In this document: in pieces, positions 17,439-25,865 of the stretch | How positions within the stretch are numbered: the first letter of the stretch is position 1 | How the letters are laid out: each line of letters starts with the position of its first letter | Source: Erwinia sp. JUb26 | Lineage (GTDB): Bacteria; Pseudomonadota; Gammaproteobacteria; Enterobacterales; Enterobacteriaceae | Direction: 5' to 3' | Assembly: GCF_003751505.1 (NCBI RefSeq) | Contig: NZ_RJVB01000003.1 | Location: forward strand, 432,712 to 496,711 | DNA: 64,000 nucleotides | Position numbers and translations under genes: made by a program | The notes under the pieces: model-generated | What the model was told of the DNA's origin: nothing | The model's input: the letters and a program-made list of their open reading frames with translations, nothing else | Databases searched by the model: none

Positions 17439-18611
17439 TTAATTCCGCAGCGCGGTAAAGGCCTGAATGATCCTGTCTATTTGTTCTTCGCTGTGTGCGG
17501 CGTTAACGCTGCAGCGCAGCAGGGTAATACCCGATGGCGCAGCGGGCGGCAGCACCAGGTTGACATACACCCCTCTGTTAATCAGCTCGCGCCAGTAATG
17601 CAGACCGTCCTCTTTGGAACCAATCACCACCGGAACGACCGGGCTGATGTGTGCGCCAAGCGTGTAACCCAGTTTTTCCAGCCCCTGATAAAGCCTGGCC
17701 GCGTTATTCCATAATTTCACCCGTAATTCAGGGTGTTGGGCAATGATCTTCAGGGAAGCGCGAACCGATGCGATACAGGATGGCGAGGGCGAAGCGGTGA
17801 AGATGTAAGGACGACTGCTGTAGCGCAGCACCTCCATTGCCTTGCAGCCTACGGCAAAGCCGCCGATTGACGCCAGGCTTTTACTGAATGTACCCAGTAC
17901 GATATCCACATCCTGCTCAACGCCCAGTTCCTGCGCCAGACCACGACCGGTCGAGCCCATCACGCCGAAAGAATGCGCTTCGTCCACCAGCAGATAGCCA
18001 CCGTAACGTCGCTTGATTTCAACAATTTCCACCAGCGGAGCCACATCGCCGAGCATGCTGTAAATCCCCTCCACGATGATGATGGCCGCCTTAGCGCGCT
18101 CCTTCAGCCGGACCATGCGCAGCTCCAGGTCCCGGGGATCATTGTGGCGGAAACGTATGATTTGCGCGCCGCCCAGCACGCAGGCATCGTAGATACTGGC
18201 GTGGCAGTCCTCATCGATGAGCACGACGGCATTTGGATCGGCCAGCGTGCTGATCACGCCTAAATTCGCGGTATAGCCGGTAGAGAAAACGATGGCGGTA
18301 GGGCGGTCAAAAAAAGTGGCCAGCTCCTGTTCCAGAGCCAGATGCGAACCGTAGCTGCCGTTCGCCATACGGGAGCCGGTGGTGCCGGTTCCCTGGCTGG
18401 CCAACGCCGCCTGGCCAACCGCAATCGCTTCGGCGTTGAACGTTAAGCCAAGATAGTTATTGGTTCCTGCCAGGATAATTTTACGGTCACCAATGCGGCC
18501 TTCTGTTGCCGAATAGACTTCATCAATGCAGGTACCGAAGGGATTAAGGCCAGAGGTTTGAAACTGTTCTCGTTGGTTAGCGAGGCGGGTAAATTTATCA
18601 TACAGACCCAT
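17439..18611 (-). CDS. spt: Serine palmitoyltransferase (alpha-oxoamine synthase)
   Basis: A 390-residue PLP enzyme joining L-serine to an acyl thioester, giving 3-ketosphinganine, the first step of sphingolipid synthesis. Visible residues are the internal aldimine Lys244 (GTFSKSLASIGG), ring-stacking His137 (DEDCHASIYD) and Asp210/His213 (VDEAHSFGVMG). The related enzymes BioF and Kbl share this fold. The DEAHSFGVMGSTGRG segment and the adjacent ACP, reductase and acyl ligase favour SPT. It overlaps the ACP gene by 14 nt and is last in a four-gene operon. It lies in the cytosol or at the inner membrane face. Confidence 0.85.
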   Translation of the reverse strand: MGLYDKFTRLANQREQFQTSGLNPFGTCIDEVYSATEGRIGDRKIILAGTNNYLGLTFNAEAIAVGQAALASQGTGTTGSRMANGSYGSHLALEQELATFFDRPTAIVFSTGYTANLGVISTLADPNAVVLIDEDCHASIYDACVLGGAQIIRFRHNDPRDLELRMVRLKERAKAAIIIVEGIYSMLGDVAPLVEIVEIKRRYGGYLLVDEAHSFGVMGSTGRGLAQELGVEQDVDIVLGTFSKSLASIGGFAVGCKAMEVLRYSSRPYIFTASPSPSCIASVRASLKIIAQHPELRVKLWNNAARLYQGLEKLGYTLGAHISPVVPVVIGSKEDGLHYWRELINRGVYVNLVLPPAAPSGITLLRCSVNAAHSEEQIDRIIQAFTALRN

Positions 18612-18858
18612 GTGTGCTCTCCAGATATGAGAATAAGGTTTCCAGCAGCTGCTCCGGCGTTCTGACGTTGAGTAAAATATTCATCGGGATTGAAATATCG
18701 AGTTTATCTTCCAGCATCATTAACAGATTCATGACCTGAACGGATTCGAGGCCAAGATCGTTAACCAGATCGCTTTCTTTCTTTATTTCAACATCTTTTG
18801 GTGCCATTTCCTGTATGCATTCCAGGATATAGTCCATTAATAATTCACGGTTGCACAT
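18598..18858 (-). CDS. Dedicated acyl carrier protein
   Basis: An 86-residue acidic helical protein with phosphopantetheine serine Ser39 in NDLGLESVQVM. It differs from housekeeping AcpP (DSL motif) and resembles carrier proteins found in sphingolipid clusters. Its 3' end overlaps spt, and it lies between spt and the reductase gene. It likely receives the fatty acyl group from the adjacent acyl ligase and presents it to SPT or the N-acyltransferase. The ribosome site before the ATG at 18858 is weak. Confidence 0.88.
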   Translation of the reverse strand: MCNRELLMDYILECIQEMAPKDVEIKKESDLVNDLGLESVQVMNLLMMLEDKLDISIPMNILLNVRTPEQLLETLFSYLESTHGSV

Positions 18859-18885
18859 AGAAATAAATACCTGTGGTTTGAAGAA

Positions 18886-19800
18886 TTAAAAGAGTCTTTC
18901 ACGCAGCGCCTGCTCCAGGCTCATCTCAGGCCGCCAGCCAATCGCTTCGGAGAGTCGGCAATAGCTTGCCGACCAGTCGCCAAAGGTTAATTCGCGAACT
19001 TTACTGCGGGTTAACATCGGGTCTTTTCGTGCGATGCGATGCAGGAGCGTACTGATATCGGCGGCCACGTTGAGAAGCGGTAAAGGGATGCCGATTAAAT
19101 GGACGGGTTTTGCACGGATTCTGGAACCTATTTCCTGCAGGCTTTTCCAGCTATATCCTGCATCCGCTCCGTCACACAGTTCGAAGGGTGCTGCTTCTGA
19201 GAGGGCAGTCATTAACCACTGATAGACGGCTTCAGCTAAATCGCTGATGTGCAGAAACGACAGTCGGGATTCAGGATTGCCGGTACAGGGAAGGATCCCG
19301 CGTAATAGCCAGTTAAATACCGGCTTCAGCTCCCGGTCTCCCGGCCCGTATACCGCGGTCGGGCGAAAAATACCGAGGGAAATATCCGACGCCATGGCGG
19401 TTAGCTGCTGCTCGGCTTGAAACTTGGAGTTCGCATACCAGGAAAGCTGCGGGTAGCGCGCGGCAAGCGAAGAGATAAACAAAAATCGCTCGCAGGTGCC
19501 GCTCGCTTTGACCGCCTGCATCAGACGCACACTGCCGCTCAGGTTACAGCGGGTGAAAATATCTTCACTGCTGCCCCGGACCTGGCCCGCGCAGTGGACG
19601 ACGTCATCCGCCCCCCGCACCAGTTCAGCAAGCGCAGCGCTATCCTCCAGTGAACCCTGAATCCAGGTGAGATTATCGGCCGTGGTCTTTTTTGCCTGCC
19701 GGGTCAGTCCCCTGACGGCGAAACCCTGTGAGAGTAATTTTTCAACGATGTGCCTGCCGATAAAGCCCGTTACGCCAGTAACGGCTACCGTCCGGCTCAT
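18886..19800 (-). CDS. cerR: NAD-dependent epimerase/dehydratase-type ceramide reductase
   Basis: A 304-residue extended short-chain dehydrogenase. The Rossmann loop is GVTGFIG (9-15). The catalytic set is Ser110/111, Tyr122 and Lys126 (WYANSKFQAE). Proteins of this family next to spt and an ACP gene correspond to CerR, described in Caulobacter as reducing the 3-keto group of the sphingoid product. Its start overlaps the acyl ligase stop by four bases (ATGA). Steroid-dehydrogenase-like features are compatible with a hydrophobic lipid substrate. The function is inferred mainly from context. Confidence 0.78.
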   Translation of the reverse strand: MSRTVAVTGVTGFIGRHIVEKLLSQGFAVRGLTRQAKKTTADNLTWIQGSLEDSAALAELVRGADDVVHCAGQVRGSSEDIFTRCNLSGSVRLMQAVKASGTCERFLFISSLAARYPQLSWYANSKFQAEQQLTAMASDISLGIFRPTAVYGPGDRELKPVFNWLLRGILPCTGNPESRLSFLHISDLAEAVYQWLMTALSEAAPFELCDGADAGYSWKSLQEIGSRIRAKPVHLIGIPLPLLNVAADISTLLHRIARKDPMLTRSKVRELTFGDWSASYCRLSEAIGWRPEMSLEQALRERLF

Positions 19801-21536
19801 TGTGCATAGCCTGCCAGCCGCATATCCAGGCCCATGGCCTCATTGAGATAGCGCTTTTTCGCCTCTGCACGCGCCGGTTTCCCGGATGACGTGCGAGGAA
19901 TGCTGTGCGGCGGCAGTAGCTTAACGTCTACCGTGACACCAAATTCACTTTGGATGCGCGAGGTCAGCATATGAATAATCTGACCCCGACGTTCCTCCGA
20001 ATTGACCCGGCACTGGATCTGCAAAATAATCTTGCCGCCCTCGTCATGATCGCTTGAGGTCACGAAGGCAATGGCATCACCCGTCCGGATTTCCGGTACC
20101 GATTCTGCAACGTATTCAATATCCTGCGGCCAGATGTTGCGCCCGCGAATGATAATAAGATCTTTTTTACGGCCGGTAACATACAGCTCGCCGTTGAGCA
20201 GATACCCCAAATCGCCGGTATCCATTCTACCCAGAGATTCTATTTTCGACCGCGACTCTGCATCCCTGAAATAGCCACTCATCAGGCTGGGGCCTGAGAT
20301 CCAGATATGGCCAACCTCACGCTCGGCCAACATTTTTCCGGATTCATTTCGTATTTCGATGCGATGCCCGGGAAGGGCTCTTCCGCAATTGACGAAGGTA
20401 ACTCGCGCGCGCGTGCTTTTGGAGGGGGCAACGGCTCTGCCCTGATATTCCAGGATCTCGCGATCGACCGTATCGATCATCTGGGCGGAACGATTATCAA
20501 AGAAACTGACCGCAAGCGTGTTTTCAGCCAGTCCGTAGCACGGCATCAGCGCCTTGCTATCAAACTGAATTCTGCTGAAGCATTCAGCGAAGCGGTTTAA
20601 CAACTCTCCCGAAATAGGCTCGGCACCCACGCCCGCCACGCGCCAGCAGGACAGATCCAGATCGGCAATTTCTTTATCACTACAGCGGCGCAGGCATATT
20701 TCATAGCCAAAAGGAGGGGCAACGGAGACGGTGCCGCGGTTTTTGCTGATGAGTTTTAGCCACTGCATGGGGCGCATGGCGAAATCCTGCGTGCGTAAAT
20801 AGTCCACTGACAGCTGGGTTGCCACGGGCGTAAGCAGAAAACCAACCAGGCCCATATCGTGATAAAACGGCAGCCAGGATACGCAGCGATCGCCCGCCTT
20901 GAGTTTAATACCGTTCAGGCTGATCGCCTGCAGGTTGGCCATTGCTGAGCGCTGCGTGATAATCACGCCGCGCGGGAAGCGCGTGCTGCCGGAAGTATAT
21001 TGCAGATAGGCGATATCCTCAGCGAGCGGCGCCTTGAGCTGAACGTCTTTCTCGGGCAGTGCTTCAATATCGGCGTGGGTGAGGATGCGGATTTGCGTGG
21101 CTTCACTGTGAACGGGTTGAACGAGCGGCAGCCATTCGTCACTGCTGATAATCGCGGCCGGCCGGCAGCTTTTTAACAGACCCTGAAGCTTGTCGATGTA
21201 GGTCGCGCTCTGGCCCATTCCCATTGGTATCGCCAGCGGAACCGCCACCAGTCCCGCATACTGACAGGCAAAAAAAGATTCGACGAAGCCAACGCTGGTT
21301 TCAGCAATAAGGGCAACACGGTCACCTTTTTTCAAATCCAACGACAACAAACGCCGCGCTCCCACTCTTGCCCGCTCGCGCAGTTGGCGATATTCCAATG
21401 AGGCGATAAGTTGGTTGCGTCGATCGTAGAAGTTCATCCCTGTACTTCCCTGTGCCGCATAGTCCAAAGCTTCAACAAGAGAAGAAAAGTCTGCGTAGCG
21501 CATAGGAAGAGAATGCGTAGAGCTTGTTTCGTGCAT
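19797..21536 (-). CDS. Fatty-acyl-AMP ligase / acyl-ACP synthetase
   Basis: A 579-residue ANL-superfamily adenylating enzyme. The ATP-binding motif is YLQYTSGSTRFPRGV (about 177-191). SWLPFYHDMGLVGF and MPCYGLAENTLAV are the following core motifs, and the C-terminal lysine region ends near SSGKPARAEAKKRY. FYHDMGL is typical of FAAL-type enzymes that load acyl chains onto carrier proteins. It is first in the minus-strand operon with cerR, acp and spt, so it probably charges that ACP. ATG 21536 is preferred over the TTG two codons upstream, although both have weak ribosome sites. Confidence 0.85.
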   Translation of the reverse strand: MHETSSTHSLPMRYADFSSLVEALDYAAQGSTGMNFYDRRNQLIASLEYRQLRERARVGARRLLSLDLKKGDRVALIAETSVGFVESFFACQYAGLVAVPLAIPMGMGQSATYIDKLQGLLKSCRPAAIISSDEWLPLVQPVHSEATQIRILTHADIEALPEKDVQLKAPLAEDIAYLQYTSGSTRFPRGVIITQRSAMANLQAISLNGIKLKAGDRCVSWLPFYHDMGLVGFLLTPVATQLSVDYLRTQDFAMRPMQWLKLISKNRGTVSVAPPFGYEICLRRCSDKEIADLDLSCWRVAGVGAEPISGELLNRFAECFSRIQFDSKALMPCYGLAENTLAVSFFDNRSAQMIDTVDREILEYQGRAVAPSKSTRARVTFVNCGRALPGHRIEIRNESGKMLAEREVGHIWISGPSLMSGYFRDAESRSKIESLGRMDTGDLGYLLNGELYVTGRKKDLIIIRGRNIWPQDIEYVAESVPEIRTGDAIAFVTSSDHDEGGKIILQIQCRVNSEERRGQIIHMLTSRIQSEFGVTVDVKLLPPHSIPRTSSGKPARAEAKKRYLNEAMGLDMRLAGYAQ

Positions 21537-21986
21537 ATACAACCCATTTATAGATGAGAATATCTAACAATAGAAGTGATGACTATTTGCAGGTTTTTAT
21601 TTGGGTAACATTTTATACAAGCGCATTTTTCATCTCACAAAGTGTCTTTTATTACACGGGTGTTAATTGTTTACAGTATATTCCAATATGCTGTACGAAA
21701 ACTGACTGGAAGGGGTGAGTGTATCACACTGGCATTATTTCATTTAACCCCGGCGTTAAAATACTGCCACAGACGTTATTTTAAAACCCTTCGTTCTGGA
21801 AAATTCACACAAGGACTTCGATGTAGCATTTAGTGTTAAAGCCCTTCCCGTGCTGTGAAGGAGGAATAGCGGATGAAATCAAAAAGCGTGCTCATTTATT
21901 TAGTTAAGCTGATAACCGCATAATATGCCTAACGGGATAGAGCAGTTGTTCGTTTAGATAAAACGCTAAAAATTCACTGAGTCGCA
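21537..21986. other. Divergent promoter region of the sphingolipid genes
   Basis: About 450 bp of A+T-rich non-coding DNA between the acyl ligase (minus) and the N-acyltransferase (plus). It contains a 24-bp near-perfect palindrome (21672-21695). Open frames within it are short and featureless. Confidence 0.6.
21672..21695. promoter_or_regulatory. 24-bp palindrome, candidate operator of the sphingolipid operons
   Basis: TACAGTATATT-CC-AATATGCTGTA: arms of 11 bases with one mismatch. It is too symmetric to be chance-like and stands midway between divergent genes. The ACAG...CTGT polarity is the reverse of a LexA box, and I cannot name the binding protein. Confidence 0.5.
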
Positions 21987-23120
21987 ATGGTATGTATGAT
22001 TCACATCGAAAAAGTCAGCAATAAGCGTCAGCTTAAATCCTTTATAGAATTCCCTTCGTCTCTTTTCCAAAATGACCCAAACTGGATTAACCCTTTATAT
22101 ATTGAAAGGTTGGAGCATTTTTCTAAGAAAAATCCGGCTGCTGCGCATATTAAATGGCAGACATGGGTTGCAAAAAAAGAGGGAAAAATTGTGGGCAGAA
22201 TCTCTGCCCAGGTGGATACCTTACATCGCGAACTGCACGGCGAGGAAACCGGGCATTTTGGCACAATTGATGCCATTGACGACACCGAGGTATTCAGCCG
22301 GCTTTTTTCCGCCGCTGAGAACTGGCTGGCGTCTAAAGGCGCCAGAAAAATCTCTGGGCCCTTTAGCCTGAATATTAATCAGGAAAGCGGCCTGCTGATT
22401 GAGGGGTTTGATACCCCGCCAAGTGCCATGATGACGCACGGTAAGCCTTACTACGCGGCTCGGGTTGAAGAGCAGGGATACGCGCAGGGCACCGATCTTT
22501 TTGCCTATTCGATGCGTCCGTCAGAACTTCACTTTCCGCCTTCACTGGCTAAACTTATGGCTCGTGCGCGAAAAAAAGTGTCCATACGCTGCCTGAATCG
22601 CAAAAAATTCAGTGAGGAAATGCAGGTTTTACGCCAGATCTTCAACTCGGCATGGCAAAAAAACTGGGGTTTTGTCCCCTTTACCGAGCATGAATTTGCC
22701 GTCATGGGCGAACAGCTCAAGTTCCTGGTCCCGGATGATATGATCTTTATTGCTGAGATTGATTCCGTTCCCGTTGCCTTCATTATTGGGTTACCCAACA
22801 TCAATGAAGCCACCGCCGATCTCAATGGGCGATTATTCCCGACTGGCTGGATAAAACTCCTGTGGCGACTGAAGGTCAGCGGGGTTCGTTCGGCCAGAGT
22901 GCCATTGATGGGCGTCAAGCTGGAACATCAGTTTAGCCGTATTGGGCCGGTGATTGCGTTACTGCTGATTGAAGCCCTGCAAGCCGTGTTTAGCGAAAGG
23001 AAGATTGAAACGGTAGAAATGTCATGGATTTTAGAGTCGAATTCCGGGATGCGAAACATTCTGGAAAAAATAGGCGCGGTCCCCTATAAGCGATACCGAT
23101 TATATGAAAAACAACTTTAG
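21987..23120 (+). CDS. Bacterial ceramide synthase-like N-acyltransferase (GNAT superfamily)
   Basis: A 377-residue protein with two GNAT-like halves. The most telling segment is at about 120-155: GPFSLNIN, GLLIEGFD, MMTHGKPYYAA. This resembles the large acyl-CoA N-acyltransferase family containing the Caulobacter enzyme bCerS, which N-acylates a sphingoid base. Basic segment RARKKVSIRCLNRKKF (190-205) may contact the membrane. It is divergent from the spt operon and upstream of a DgkA-like gene. ATG 21987 follows GAG; a second ATG is three codons on. The family match is by eye, strengthened by context. Confidence 0.7.
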   Translation: MVCMIHIEKVSNKRQLKSFIEFPSSLFQNDPNWINPLYIERLEHFSKKNPAAAHIKWQTWVAKKEGKIVGRISAQVDTLHRELHGEETGHFGTIDAIDDTEVFSRLFSAAENWLASKGARKISGPFSLNINQESGLLIEGFDTPPSAMMTHGKPYYAARVEEQGYAQGTDLFAYSMRPSELHFPPSLAKLMARARKKVSIRCLNRKKFSEEMQVLRQIFNSAWQKNWGFVPFTEHEFAVMGEQLKFLVPDDMIFIAEIDSVPVAFIIGLPNINEATADLNGRLFPTGWIKLLWRLKVSGVRSARVPLMGVKLEHQFSRIGPVIALLLIEALQAVFSERKIETVEMSWILESNSGMRNILEKIGAVPYKRYRLYEKQL

Positions 23121-23146
23121 TATCGAAAGGGGTTAACGGGGTCTCG

Positions 23147-23506
23147 ATGTTTTTTGAAAAGAAAAAAGGTATCAGGCACTTTGGTGACAGTATAAAAAAC
23201 TCTCTGACGGGTCTGTTGAATGCTTTATTAACCGAGTGTTCATTCAGGCAGATTTTTATTTTCTCCGGACTGCTGTTAGTTGCTGCGCTGTATGTCGACG
23301 TCACTAAAATTGAGCGCCTCTTTCTGGTCGCCAGCTGCTTTTTATTGCTGGTGGTTGAACTGCTGAATACCGCGATTGAAAGTGCCGTCGATCGCATCTC
23401 TCTGGAGTTGCATCCGCTGTCAAAGCGGGCGAAGGATATTGGCGGAGCAGCGCAGTTAGTCACGGTGGTGATGACCGTGACGCTTTGGACAATGATTCTG
23501 CTGTAG
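23147..23506 (+). CDS. DgkA-type integral membrane lipid kinase
   Basis: A 119-residue protein aligned throughout with E. coli diacylglycerol kinase: amphipathic N-terminus, three membrane helices, and active-site residues Glu30, Glu71, Asn74, Glu78, Lys96 and Asp97 (VELLNTAIESAVDRI, KRAKDIGGAA). It lies 26 bp after the N-acyltransferase gene in the same operon. E. coli DgkA is long known to phosphorylate ceramide in vitro (the classical ceramide assay), so this copy probably makes ceramide 1-phosphate. It is likely a second dgkA, distinct from the housekeeping gene, though a sole copy cannot be excluded. Confidence 0.85.
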   Translation: MFFEKKKGIRHFGDSIKNSLTGLLNALLTECSFRQIFIFSGLLLVAALYVDVTKIERLFLVASCFLLLVVELLNTAIESAVDRISLELHPLSKRAKDIGGAAQLVTVVMTVTLWTMILL

Positions 23507-23526
23507 CGTTTGATATTGCGAAATTT

Positions 23527-23546
23527 ACCCAGTGTTATATCTGGGT
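23527..23546. terminator. Weak bidirectional hairpin between convergent genes
   Basis: ACCCAG/CTGGGT with an 8-base loop, flanked by AAATTT and TTATTT, between the dgkA-like stop and the converging kinase gene. Confidence 0.4.
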
Positions 23547-24286
23547 TATTTCCTCGGCCGTTCGGCGGAAAGGACAGGATTAATCGCCGCTAATGCCGTT
23601 TGCAGAACCTCAGAATAGGGGGCGCGGGCATCAATGTTAACCATGCGTGAGCCATTGTAATTAAGTTGGGTCATGACGCGCGCTTTGTCGCGCAGTTCGT
23701 CATAGTTATGGTCGGGTTTACGTGAAAATGCGGTGTCGGCATCAATATCAAGGCGAATAATCAACTGCGGGCGGCACAGCGCCATCTGCTGATACAAGCG
23801 CTGCTCACTTCTCGCCAGGCGCGTCATTAACCAACCGCGCGTGCGTTCAATCCCGATGCCGGGGCCGTCATAATAAAATCCTGACACCTCACACTGCGGA
23901 TAACGGTCGCCGATCACCAGCACACCGCTCTGCGCCCGGCGTTTTGCCTTGTTTAAATTCGATCTTCGCCACAGTGACAGCCCGTACATAATCAGTGCAG
24001 CCCAGAGTGCGGGCGCTTTACTGCTCATACGCTGGGTTTTCTCCGATTTTGCCGCCAGTCGCCGCTCAAGCCATATGCCAATCAGCGGCAAACGTTTAAT
24101 TTTATCTCCATCCTCCCCGGATATGAGTCCCAGGTAGCGGCGCTCAGTGGCACACTGTGAGCTCAGCAGCTGGACTAAATCTGCGGTTAGCGTCGATTTT
24201 CCTGTGCCGTCGCAGCCTACCACCGCAATAAGTCCGGGCACGAAGGCGTCCGCAGGCTGAGGGGCCATCTCTGATTTATTATGCAT
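23546..24286 (-). CDS. Thymidylate-kinase-like P-loop kinase, paralogue 1
   Basis: A 246-residue P-loop kinase: Walker A GCDGTGKST (24-32), DRYPQ (about 127-131) equivalent to the Tmk DR(Y/F) motif, and a conserved RKPDH segment near residue 189. It is related to but clearly different from housekeeping thymidylate kinase (about 210 residues). Its middle region has a hydrophobic segment (ALWAALIMYGLSLW) suggesting membrane proximity. It overlaps paralogue 2 by 8 nt. Given the sphingolipid locus, it may act on lipid headgroups or a lipid-linked sugar; the substrate is unknown. Confidence 0.7.
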   Translation of the reverse strand: MHNKSEMAPQPADAFVPGLIAVVGCDGTGKSTLTADLVQLLSSQCATERRYLGLISGEDGDKIKRLPLIGIWLERRLAAKSEKTQRMSSKAPALWAALIMYGLSLWRRSNLNKAKRRAQSGVLVIGDRYPQCEVSGFYYDGPGIGIERTRGWLMTRLARSEQRLYQQMALCRPQLIIRLDIDADTAFSRKPDHNYDELRDKARVMTQLNYNGSRMVNIDARAPYSEVLQTALAAINPVLSAERPRK

Positions 24287-25007
24287 TTTTCTGTAAGCCT
24301 GAAAGGGTGGAATGAATCGCCTGCAGCGATCGACCTATAATTATGCTTTCCGCTTCACGGGCATCTAAATCCAGGATTTTTGCGCCGTTAAACGTTAACT
24401 GGGGTATTGCCTCGATTTTCTCTCGCAGTGCGGAAAGCGCGTGGTCGGGCTTGCGTAGGTGCGCCGTTTGTTCATCGATGTTCAGGCGGATCAATAAAGC
24501 CGGCGGGTATGACGCCATCCAAAGGTAAAGACGCTGCTCGCTTTTTCTCAGCATGCGAATCCAGTAATTACCGCCTTCGGCCTTCGCCAGCTGAGGGCCA
24601 TCAACGCGAAATCCCGGGGCTTCAGCCTGAGGGTAGCGATCGGTAATTAACAGGCAGCCCTGTTCGGATTTCCTCAGCATGCGGTGGAATTTCACTGCCC
24701 GCCAGCAGGAAAGCAGGTAAATCACCAGCGCGGCGATATTGCCCGGGGGGGAAGAAGGGCGGCTATGGACGCGTTCTGAACGGGAAAAGAGATAGTTTCC
24801 AATATATGAACCCATAATGGGAAGATTACCGATCCACTTACCGATAAATCCTGAAGATTGCCCCAGATAAACCAGTTCGACCGATCCTTGTGCTGAAAGT
24901 CGATTGACCAGATGGGTCGCCAGCGTTGATTTTCCTGCGCCATCGCAGCCGGTAATAGCGATAACGCGCACCGGGGAATGGATAATATCCTTTTTCAATT
25001 CTCTCAC
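24279..25007 (-). CDS. Thymidylate-kinase-like P-loop kinase, paralogue 2
   Basis: A 242-residue paralogue with Walker A GCDGAGKST (20-28), the hydrophobic stretch NIAALVIYLLSCW, DRYPQAEAPGF, and the RKPDH motif. It starts at GTG 25007 with AGGG eight bases upstream. It is transcribed with paralogue 1 and divergent from paralogue 3. The three proteins share enough motif order to be gene duplicates, yet differ widely elsewhere, implying separate substrates or steps. The substrate is not identified. Confidence 0.7.
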   Translation of the reverse strand: MRELKKDIIHSPVRVIAITGCDGAGKSTLATHLVNRLSAQGSVELVYLGQSSGFIGKWIGNLPIMGSYIGNYLFSRSERVHSRPSSPPGNIAALVIYLLSCWRAVKFHRMLRKSEQGCLLITDRYPQAEAPGFRVDGPQLAKAEGGNYWIRMLRKSEQRLYLWMASYPPALLIRLNIDEQTAHLRKPDHALSALREKIEAIPQLTFNGAKILDLDAREAESIIIGRSLQAIHSTLSGLQKNA

Positions 25008-25148
25008 ATTAACAACCCTGTTTTAAAAATATTTTCCACACGGGTAAATTTTCCGATGTCTTTTCTTGCCAAGAATAACAAGCACTATTAGCGACAATCT
25101 TCTTTTAAAATGCTATATCCTGAGGCGTTTTCTTAAAAGGGAGTTTAT

Positions 25149-25865
25149 ATGAAATCGAATATCAATCCGCCGATTATTGCTATTATTGGCTGCGATGGTT
25201 CCGGAAAATCGACAGTTTCTGAACACCTGATTGAGTTTATTAACCAATATGGTGATGCGGTCAGAGTTCATTTAGGAAAACAGGCGGGTAACGTTGAACG
25301 TCAGCTGGTTAAACTGCCGCTATTGGGAAAAAAACTGGGTAAAACCATCGATCGAAAAAAACTTAGCGTGGCCAAATCAAAAATTGGCGTGGTTCCTGCG
25401 CTGGTAATGATGTTTTTCGTTTTACGGCGGCTATTCCGCTTTCGTCGAATGCTGCGCTTTCATCATCGCGGTTTAATTATCCTGGCGGATCGATTTCCGC
25501 AAATCCAAATCCCCGGCGCGTATGATGGGGTGCAATTGCCTGAGCGGATTCCCGGGCGTCCGTTCATTAACTGGCTGGCAGGGTGTGAGCATCAGGCATT
25601 TCACTGGATGGCCAGTTACAAACCCGACCTGGTGTTAAAGCTGAATGTTGATATTGATGTTGCCTGCGCACGTAAACCGGACCATCGCCGTGAGTCGCTG
25701 GCGAAAAAGGTCGCGGTCACCTCAAAACTGACTTTCCCCGGCTCACAGATTGTCGATATCGACGTTAACCAGCCGCTCGACTGTGTTCTTCCTATTGCCG
25801 AGCGAGCCGTAGCGGATTTTATGCAGTCGCGAGGCTATCATCTTCATCCTGCCAGTCAGGATTAG
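25149..25865 (+). CDS. Thymidylate-kinase-like P-loop kinase, paralogue 3
   Basis: A 238-residue paralogue: Walker [10 protein letters not shown] (14-22), hydrophobic [22 protein letters not shown] followed by a strongly basic patch, [14 protein letters not shown], and RKPDH near residue 179. GGGAG lies 8 bp before the ATG. The hydrophobic-basic segment suggests peripheral membrane binding. It stands alone on the plus strand and ends tail-to-tail with the LptG-like gene, sharing four bases. It is probably a kinase of a lipid intermediate; the substrate is unknown. Confidence 0.7.
   Translation: MKSNINPPIIAIIGCDGSGKSTVSEHLIEFINQYGDAVRVHLGKQAGNVERQLVKLPLLGKKLGKTIDRKKLSVAKSKIGVVPALVMMFFVLRRLFRFRRMLRFHHRGLIILADRFPQIQIPGAYDGVQLPERIPGRPFINWLAGCEHQAFHWMASYKPDLVLKLNVDIDVACARKPDHRRESLAKKVAVTSKLTFPGSQIVDIDVNQPLDCVLPIAERAVADFMQSRGYHLHPASQD

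Noticed and set aside
23546..25865. Housekeeping thymidylate kinase
   Set aside because: Three copies, extra hydrophobic segments and greater length do not fit Tmk, which normally lies with holB and yceG.
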